DNA of 64,000 nt from NCBI GenBank assembly GCA_014529385.2, contig CM043944.1, forward strand, positions 167,719,740-167,783,739. Reading direction: 5' to 3'. Positions within the stretch are counted from its first letter, which is position 1, and each line of letters opens with the position of its first letter. A program made the position numbers and the translations under genes. Source of the stretch: Adiantum capillus-veneris (Eukaryota; Streptophyta; Polypodiopsida; Polypodiales; Pteridaceae). Below the pieces are notes generated by a model. That model was given only the letters and a program-made list of their open reading frames with translations. It was not told where the DNA came from and did no database searches. Shown here piece after piece: positions 55,530 to 64,000 of the stretch.

Positions 55530-58500
55530 TGCACAAGAGACTCCAAATTGCTAGTTAGTGGTGAAGTGTCACATACGTGGATCCTAGATTCAAGTGTATC
55601 TCTTCATGTGACCCCGCACAAGGAGTGGTTTACTCATTATGAAGAGACTATTGAATCAGTCACATTGGGTGAAAGGTATGCTTGTGACATGGTTGGCATT
55701 GGTGACATTACTATGTTTTTGTTGAATGGCGTTAGATTTTTCATTCATAATGTTTATCACGTACCGTGTTTCACAATTTGATTCTAGTTGGAAGACCTAA
55801 TGACGGGTTATAAATTCACTTCTATTAGCAATCCTAGCATATATATAAAGGAAACTTGTTGTTTGCTAGTTGTTCTAAAGTTTCCTCTTTGTATCCTCTT
55901 TATGTGTCTAACAAAAATAGTGTTCTTTTGATAATCGAGCTATCAAATGTTGCTCATGGCATAGCCGGTTTGGACACATGTCCAAGAAAGGAATGTCAAC
56001 TCTTTTCTCGTTTGGGTTATTTGCATGCTTTATCTTTTTTTTGAATTTCCTTTTTGTGAGTAGCATTGTCAATATGGGAAGAAAAAACATGCTTCTTGTA
56101 ATGTTTTGTTTGAGATAGAGAGGTGGCCCTTAAAGCTTGTACATAGTGATGTACGCGGCCCCATGCAGACTTAGTCTCTTGGTGGTGCATCTTTTTTTGT
56201 GATGTTCATAAATGACGCAACATTCATTAATGTCAAAACATGAGATCCTCTCTTGCTTTAAGGGACAAGTGCTGAAACTCAATCTGGTAAGAAGCTCAAG
56301 GATTTATCTTCAAACATTGGACAATACATCTCCAAATCATTTGTTGACTTCTGTGCAAGAAGGGGAATTAAGCGTGATTTTGTTGCTCCTTATATCCAAG
56401 ATCAAAACAAAGTTTCTGAGAGAATGAACAAGAAAATTCAAAAGAGAAACGTGTTAATGCTATCACAAGAAAGCCTAACACAAGGTTTTTGGCAAGAGCA
56501 CTTTAGAAAATGGTTTATTTTATCAAAAGATCACCACATGCATCATGGCAATTTTGTGTGCCTGAGAATTTTTGGTTAGGAATCAGGATAGAAGTTATCA
56601 TATGATAGGATATTGGATGTGAAGCTTATAAACATGTACCTATGGAGCTTCATGCTTGTAGATCTAGAATCTAAAAAATGCATCTTTATTGGATTTGGAT
56701 TGTGGCTATGGAGTGGATGCTCAATTTGGCTATTATTTGTAGGATCCAAGGAGTTGATCCATTATTTGTAACAATGATTTTGCCTTCAATGAGGCTAAGA
56801 TGCACAAACATCTAGTAAAAGGGGTTGAATTCCTAAAGGTCGCATTATTTGATGTATCACCTCCAATGCGAACGGCTCAAAAGCCTTTTTTAAAAAAATT
56901 AAATGCTACAAAATGATTGAGCTACTGAGAAAGCTAGTACTAGCTAGACGAGGTAGTCTCAAAGAACCTCACATCCACTAGAGTAGCTCATTCTTCGTGT
57001 GGATTTTGTGTTGTTGATAGAATATAGTGGTGAACCTTCTTTTTATAAAGGGGCTATGCTAGTCAAGAATAAGACTCACTGGGAATTTTGCGATGAAATT
57101 GAGTTGTCTAGCATCGAAAAGAACAAAACTTAGTATTTGGTTCCATTGCCAAAAGGTAAGAAATCATTGCCTTGTAAATGGGTCTACAAATGGAAGCTTG
57201 CATACAATTTTTGGAAATACAAAGCTCGGTTGGTAGCTAAGGGATTCAAACAAGAGTATGGTATAGATTTGAGGAAATATTTTCTCCAGTGGTCAAGATT
57301 GTGACATTGAGATTGTTGCTTGCATTAATTGCTACAGAGCACCTGGAGCTAGGTCAAATGGATGTAATAACAACTTTCTTACACAATGATCTCAATGAGG
57401 ATATTTATATGTGTATCTTGAACGGTTTGTGTAGAAAGGCAAGGAACATTTGGTGTGCAAAAAGAGTCTTTATGGTCTAAAGCAAGCACCCAGGCAATGG
57501 TATCATGAGTTTGATACTTCAATGCAATCCCAAGGATTTACGCCTAGTAATGAGGGACTATGTCTTTATGCCATGGAATGGACAACTTACTGTGCTTATT
57601 TTTTATGTGGATGACATCCTCATTGTTTCTCATTCTAAAAAGTACATTGCTGACCTAAATCAAAATTTACATAGTCAGTTTGACATAAAATATTTGGGTG
57701 ATGCAAATCAGTATGTTCAAAAAAATTTCTTGAGCATTTCAATATGCAGAAGGGGAATTCATTGAGTACTCCATTGTCTACCTATTTGAAACTTAGCAAA
57801 AATTATTGTTCCAAATCTATTGAAGAAAAATCCATGATGGCAGAGATTCCTTATGCTGCAGTTTGTGGCAGTCTCATGTAGGCCATGGTGGCTACCAAAA
57901 CTGACATTGAGTATGTAATGGGACTTGTCAAAAGGTATATGTCCAATCCTGGAAAGAAGCATTGGGATGTTGTCAAATTGATTCTAAAATACTTGAGCAG
58001 AATAGCAATAGGTAACTATGGTATGGTCGTGGTGGGTTATCAATTAGGAGATATGTTGAAAGTGATTATGTAGGCTGTGTTGACAATTGTAAATCAATGA
58101 TTGGTTGGATCTACACTTTTTTTTTGTTTTTCTATATCTTAGATATTTTTTCTTCAAGATTGTATGTCAATCTCCACTACAGAGGTAGAGTATGTCGCTT
58201 TGAGTGAAGCATGCAGAGAATATATATGGTTTACTCATCTAATGGGAGATCTTGGACTGGACCAAAAGATATTAGTTCTTCACTGTGATAATCAAAGCGT
58301 TATTGCCTTGGCTAAGAATCCGGTGTTTCATGCAAGGAAAAAACACAGTGATGTTTGTGATCACTTCAATGTCGCAATTTCCTGGCAAACAAGAAGGTTG
58401 ACTTGGTGAACATACATACATCAAAGAAGGTGATTCACTCACTAAAAATCTCTCTATTTTTAGTTGATGGGCATCGAGGGAATTTGCAGTATTCTTCACT

Positions 58501-58570
58501 AACTATACACGTTGTATAGTTTTACAAGCTCCCACATTGGATCCACATTGGCCACCAAGTGGGAGAACGT
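55530..58570 (+). pseudogene. Decayed Ty1/copia pol polyprotein
   Basis: The copia order is readable. Protease: THTWILDSSVSLHVTPHKEW with DS-S for the usual DSGAS/T, and VYHVPCF (55,560-55,780). Then GAG-pre-integrase HSRFGHMSKKGMSTL near 55,960; integrase pieces (KLVHSDVRGPMQT near 56,140; GIKRDFVAPYIQDQNKVSER near 56,375); RT with KMDVITTFLHNDLNEDIYM-like sequence (57,360) and YVDDILIVSHSKKY (57,605); and RNase H with STTEVEYVALSEACREYIW and LHCDNQSVIALAKNPVFHAR (58,175-58,340). Stops and shifts are frequent. It ends near a CCAAGTGGGAGAACG tract typical of the copia polypurine region. Confidence 0.85.
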
Positions 58571-59880
58571 TGGGATGCTGACCATTTAGATCAAGTGTTC
58601 GCCACCCATCACTAACTTATGTCCAATGATCTTTAATTGTATAGATATACAATTTATGAGCTACACACAAACTAATGTGCTATTGTGTCTACAACACCAT
58701 TTTAGATGAATTGGGAAAGTTCCGTTTTCCAAATGCTAAATTGGTGTGTTAGGATCATGCTATTCTACTATTTTTAAGCTCAATTTGCCTTACTTTTGAT
58801 AAGATGTCATTATTCTACTACCCAAATTTGATTTTTCTATATTAATTTTTATTAGAAAACTTCCAATATAGATTTTGTAAAATGATTCAAATCAAAGAAA
58901 TTATTCAAACATCAATCAAATCTCATAAAGATGGATTCTAAAAAAGATAATGTGTCAAAACACACCAACTAAAAAACCTAAAGAATATTGTGGAGTATTC
59001 TATGGCCCTAAGACCATAACTAGTCATGTATGGCATAGTGTCAAAGAATATGTGTTTGTGACAAAGAATCTATATTAATATGCCACATTTTTATCATACA
59101 TGCTTTAAAACTTCAATAAAGCTTCTAGGCATGGTCTCTCAAAACTTCAATACATGCTTTAAAACTTTGATAAAGCTTTAAGAGGATGTGTCTCAAAAAA
59201 GGAGGTGTTTACAAACACGATTGATATGACTAATAATCATCATATGGATTGATTACACCAAATTTGTATGGGTTGTACACAAAGATTTTCAACAACTCAT
59301 TTTATAAAATTTATGGTCTTTATCTCATGTACAACAAAGAACTAAGTTCAAGGAGTATAGTATCTTCAAGATAGAGGGTGTTCAGCAAACACCATTTTTG
59401 TAGCACTATCAATTGTCAACATCATTTTGGTAGTTTTCATCACCTCAAAAAATACAAGGACTAAGAAGAAAATGATAGGAGCAGCAAACAATTATATTAG
59501 CAATTTTACTTAAGTGAGAGGTGTCTCCTCACATTTGATGCACCTTATAAATCCAAAATTTAACAATTTTTTGAAGCTACTTTGTAAATGAGATCTCTTA
59601 TATTTCTTGAAAGAATTTGATAGTTGTTCAAATCATTGTCACTCTGAATGAGATACTTGATGTAACTTGAGAAGAAACTCTTCTAATTTATGACATTATA
59701 ATAGCAAAGTGTTTTTTAAAATACACCCTTTAATGACAACAAAAAATCAATTCAATAGTTTCAATTCAAATCACAACAGATCAAAATGTGTTTAATAAAC
59801 AATAGAGCACAATGTACATATAACACTTAGTGTCTTTGAAGTCATAGGATACCTTCTATAGTGAGTTCTTATTAAAGCAC
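58567..59880 (+). other. Probable start of copia 3' LTR, then AT-rich sequence
   Basis: CGTTGGGATGCTGACC right after the purine tract resembles the TGTTGGGAT start of copia LTRs. The LTR end is not visible. The rest is AT-rich with a small local repeat (CATGCTTTAAAACTT near 59,099 and 59,150). Confidence 0.4.
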
Positions 59881-61980
59881 CTTTTTGTCTTGTGGCCTCA
59901 AGTTTGTAGGGTTATAATACCATATGGTGTGGATATATTGCCTTTCTATGGACCTAGGATCATAGAATTCTCTAATTCCAAATGGCATAAATACTCTGTA
60001 AAATTCTCGAATATTTTTCTTTTTTTGAAAGGCTAAGGTCCTCCTTTATATCTATCAATAGATGGAGACTAAATGTGGCCTAAGAGAGTTAAGATTTTCT
60101 TTGTAGTTTGTAATTAAGAGGCTTGTGATTTTCATTATGTAGCCTAGAGCTAGCTTCCCATGATATTAAGGCTAAAGGGTTCTAGTTCCAAGCCACACAT
60201 GGTTAAGCTATTTTTGGAATAACACATGTCACCTTATGGCCTTGTGGTCATAGGGTGCTGATGCCATAGGTGCAAATTATGGCGCTTCCTATTTCCACAA
60301 TAAATAAAAGTCTTGTAGAAGATGAGATACTAGTCTTTGACCTTAGGGTCAAAGAGTTTTTTATGGTGAAACTAGTGTGGCCCATACGTAGAATCATACA
60401 GTGCCCCCATAGTTTGGCTTCATATGGCCACACTTTGTTAAAGAGTGGCCAAAAATCAAATGGATCCCTATGGACCAAAGTCCATAAGGTTCCATTTCTA
60501 AATAACCAAAAGTAAATTTAAGAATGTTATTTGTCGTGAAAGGCCCATGCTTATTGAAGATATTTATATAGGGACCTTAAGTGCATTGTTGAAAACCCTA
60601 GGATCTTAGGACACTAATTCTTGGCCACCAGGTAAGTAGCTTATGGAAGAACATAATCCAGTGTATTGTGTTAGGTTCATAGGATGTTGATGCTATAAAG
60701 TGAAAATCCCCTAAGCTCATAGAGGTTAACATATGGCCTTATGGCCATGTAGATTGTTCTTGATGGTGCAATTGACATGATTGACATTGGATTTGTTCCC
60801 AAATCATAAAGAATGGAAGCTTTTCTCCATCCTCCTTCATTAAAATTTTGATGATGTCCATAACATGTGTATCATTAGCAGCTGACCATATCCCAACATT
60901 GAAATTACTAAGTAGTTTCTCAATGCATCTTGCGCATACATCAATATACTCATGTTAAAACTTTAAGCTCTTCATTTTTCTAGATTTGTGCCAACATCAT
61001 CTCAAAATCAATCCATCCAAGCTAGCATTGGTCTATTAGAGGATGAAAGGTCCAGATCACTATGCATACGAGTTCCCAGATCTTGAGTTACTTAGATGTT
61101 CTTGATGGATTCTTCTTCTAACCTTATGTATGTATTGGAAATTGCATAAACTTATAATTCCATAGATCACACTTTAAATTCTTCTCCAATGGTTGCAATA
61201 GTTGACCTTCAGGAACTTGTAAATTTTTATCAACTTCTTCAAGTATGTTTCGGTTGCTATGGAGATCCATAGACTCTTTCTCAAACGGTTCAATAGCTCG
61301 AAAATCCTTATTACCGACAATCTCAGGTGAATCTTCATGAACCAGAATCTCAAAAGGTTCAATAGCTTGAAAAGACTTAATACCAACAATCTCAAGTGAA
61401 ACTTCATCAACCATAATGTCATGTTGACGGACTGTAAGTTTTAAAGAACGCCTATTGTTAGCTCTATCACACTCTTAAAAAATAATTTAGAGAGTGTCCA
61501 AATGATAAGTATTGTATCTAAGAAAATATTAAATAGATATCCACCAAGAATATATTTAATAAGACCAAGGATGCCATTGCAATATAGCTTGTAGAAATTT
61601 AAGGACCACCCTAAAAGGCCTTGTGGCCACATGGTAGACTTTGACTACAAGGTGTTGATAATAGGTTTCTTAAAGAAAAACACATTTTACCCTATGGCCT
61701 AAGGGTCATAGGGTGAACTTTGTATGTATCTTGAAGACTGTGGGAGCTTAAATTATGCCTTCTATGGTCTTAGGTCCATAAGGAGTTTAATTTATAAATA
61801 ATTAAAATAGGAAGAAATCTATAGTCTTAGGACCATAGAATACTTTATACCCTCTAGACCCTCTACATTGGTACAATTTGATCTTAGAATTATAGGATGT
61901 TTTTTATATGATCCTATGACCATAATGTGCTTTGTTCTAAACCTAAGGGATCGCAAGCTCATATGTTTACACCTCCATAT
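59881..61980. repeat. Sparse, diverged copies of the terminal satellite motif
   Basis: Fragments such as GGACCTAGGATCATAG (59,950), GGCCTTGTGGTCATAGGGTG (60,238) and GGCCTAAGGGTCATAGGGTG (61,690) appear every few hundred bases between unrelated AT-rich stretches. A minus-strand open frame at 61,414-61,124 holds two imperfect copies of an EIVGxKxFxAIEPFE unit. No gene is recognised. Confidence 0.5.
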
Positions 61981-64000
61981 TGGAGCATTATGGCCCTAAG
62001 GTCGTCGGGGTTCTCGTTTCTAGGACACATGATGTTGATCATAGGTAGATTATAGGTTGCCCTCTATTCTAATGAGAGATCCTCTTGCCTTAGGGCCATA
62101 GGGTGTCAATGTACAATCTCAAGATTTTTTCATAGGTATTCCTCTATTCCAAATGATAGATTATATGTTCCTAGGGACATAGGGCTACCAAGGTGCCCAT
62201 GTAGGTGCCTTTGAATTGCCTAAATGCTCTTTGAGATATTTTACATTGACACTTAGGCCACACTCTAGCCCTATGACCATAGGGTGCCAATGTATAAGCT
62301 CAAGCACCATAGGTTGCCTCATATTTTAATGAGAGATCCTATGGCCCTAGGGCTACCATGGTGCCCATGTTGGTGCCCATGAATTTCCTAAATGCTCTTT
62401 GAGAGATTTTACATTGACACATCTGGCCCTATGGCCATATGTTGCCCTCTATTCTGATTAGAGATCCTATGGCCCTAGGTCCATAGGGTGCGAATATATA
62501 AGCTCAAGGACCATAGGTTGTTCTCTATTCCAATGAGAGATCCTATGGCCCTAGGGCCATAGAGCTGTCATGGTGCATATTTAGACTCCCTTGAATGAAT
62601 TGAATGTTGTCAGAGAGATTTTTCATTGACACCTAGGCCACCCTCTAGCCCTAGGGTCATAGGATGTCCTCTATTCTCATGAGAGATCCAATGGCCCTGG
62701 GGCCATAGGATGCCAATGTAGAAGCTTAAGGGCCATAGGTTGCCCTCTATTGTAATGAGAGATCCTATGGCCATAGGGACATACAGATTATATAGTGTCC
62801 ATGTAGGTGTTCTTGAATGGCTTAAATGCTCTTTAAAAGATTTTACATTGACACCTAGGCCATTTGCTAGTCCTAGGTCCATAGACTCCTCTCATTTGTA
62901 ATGAGAGATCCTATGGCCTTAGAGCCATAGGTTGAAAATATATAAGCTCAAGGGCCATAGATTGCCCTCTATTCCAATCATAGGTCCTATGGTCATAGTG
63001 CGATAGGGCTACCATGGTGCCCATGTAGGTACCCTTGAATGGCCTAAATGATCTTTGAAAGATTTTACATTGACACTTAGGCCACCCTATGCCCCTAGGG
63101 AGATAGGTTGTCCTTTATTTTTATGAGAAATTATATGGCCCTAGGACCATAGGGTGCCAATGTATAATCTCAAGGGCCATAAGCTGGCCTCCATTGTAAT
63201 GAGAGACCCTATGGTCCTAGGGCCGCCATATTGCCAATGTAGCTGCTCTTGAATGGCCTAGATTCCCTTTTATATTGACACCTAGGCCAATCTATGACCA
63301 TGGGTCCATAGGTTACTCTCTATTTTGATGAGAGATCCTATGGCATTAGGGCCATATGGTACCAATGTATAAGCTCATGGACCATAGGTTTCCCTCTCTT
63401 CCAATGAGAGATCCTATGGCATTAGGACCTATGGTACCATATGGAATTAGGTCCATAGGTTTCCCTCTCTTTCAATGAGAGATCCTATAGCCCAAGGGAC
63501 ATAGAGGTGACATGGTGCCCATGTAGGTGCCCTTGAATGGCCTAAATACTCTTTGAAAGATTTTACATTGACTCCTAAGCCACCCTGTGTCCCTAGGGCC
63601 ATAGGTTTCCCTCTATTCTAATGAGAGATCATATGGTCTTAGGGTCATAGTGTGCCGATGTATAAGCTCGAGGACCATAGGTTACCCTCTATTGTAATGA
63701 GAGATCCTATGGCCTTAGGACAATAGGATCAAGGGCCATAGGTTTTCCTCTATTATAATGAGAGATTATATGATCCTAGGGCCTTATGGTGCCAATGTAC
63801 AATCTCAATGGCCATAATTTTCCCTCTATTAAAATGAGATATCATATGGCCCTAGGGCTGCCATGGTGACCATGCAGGCACACTAGAATGTCCCAAATGA
63901 TTTTGACACCTAGGCCAACCTCTAGACCAAGGACCATAGGGTGCCCTCTATTCTCATGAGAGATCATTGGCCCTAGGTCCATAGGGTGGCAATGTATAAG
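61981..64000. repeat. Palindrome-based satellite array, runs off the window
   Basis: Dense repeats share blocks such as TTGCCCTCTATTCTAATGAG, AGAGATCCTATGG, CAATGTATAAGCTCAAG, GGTGCCCATGTAGGTGCC and TTTTACATTGACACCTAGGC. The TTGAC anchor recurs at about 62,246, 62,414, 62,626, 62,848, 63,070, 63,275, 63,568 and 63,903, so the larger unit is mostly 205-222 bases with irregular ones. The central motif is a palindrome with arms CCTATGGCCC and GGGCCATAGG around TA, imperfect in most copies. Open frames here are spurious. Confidence 0.9.

Noticed and set aside
62610-62882. Minus-strand ORF in the satellite array
   Set aside because: It is a chance frame through tandem repeats, with stops in neighbouring units.

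Overview
This window looks like nuclear DNA of a large-genome land plant. Almost all of it is LTR-retrotransposon sequence of different ages. Embedded in it are one apparently complete NLR-type resistance gene (19.65-24.02 kb, plus strand), one very young small LTR element (25.78-28.29 kb), and a 4-kb nuclear insertion of plastid DNA (47.5-51.5 kb, minus strand). The plastid insert keeps the order rpl2-rps19-rpl22-rps3-rpl16-rpl14. Its unedited features are an ACG start in rpl14 and in-frame stops at conserved Gln codons in rpl2 and rps3. These fit a lineage with heavy C-to-U and U-to-C plastid RNA editing, so a fern is my best guess and a hornwort or other non-seed plant is possible. C-to-T decay after transfer could also make such stops, so the lineage call is an inference.

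Layout. 0-8.6 kb: a degenerate Ty3/gypsy element (element 1) with zinc knuckles, protease, RT, RNase H, integrase and a long extra coding region after integrase. 8.96-17.77 kb: a complete Ty3/gypsy element (element 2) with 270-bp LTRs and a perfect 5-bp target duplication (ggcat). It also carries a large accessory ORF after integrase, and it sits inside a minus-strand Ty1/copia-type relic whose gag lies at 17.8-18.8 kb. 19.6-24.0 kb: the NLR gene, which I model with three exons. 25.78-28.29 kb: a 2.5-kb LTR element with a perfect TSD (ttgat) and near-identical LTRs, carrying one long ORF that resembles no retroviral domain I know. 28.7-39.2 kb: minus-strand gypsy pol fragments, LTR remnants and local tandem duplications.

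39.3-47.4 kb: a third gypsy element (element 3) with an LTR end, a tRNA-Asp-type primer site, a 2.2-kb leader holding six regularly spaced hairpin palindromes, gag, and a coiled-coil-coding tail, but no recognisable pol. 47.5-51.5 kb: the plastid insert. 51.5-54.4 kb: LTR ends of two further elements. 55.5-58.6 kb: a decayed plus-strand Ty1/copia element. 59.9-64 kb: a satellite-like array built on a short palindrome, cut off by the window edge.

The only sequence likely to be a host gene is the NLR. The strongest candidates for something undescribed are the ORF in the young small element, the covarying hairpin array in the element 3 leader, and the accessory ORF after integrase in the gypsy elements. 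All coordinates and counts were derived by eye.
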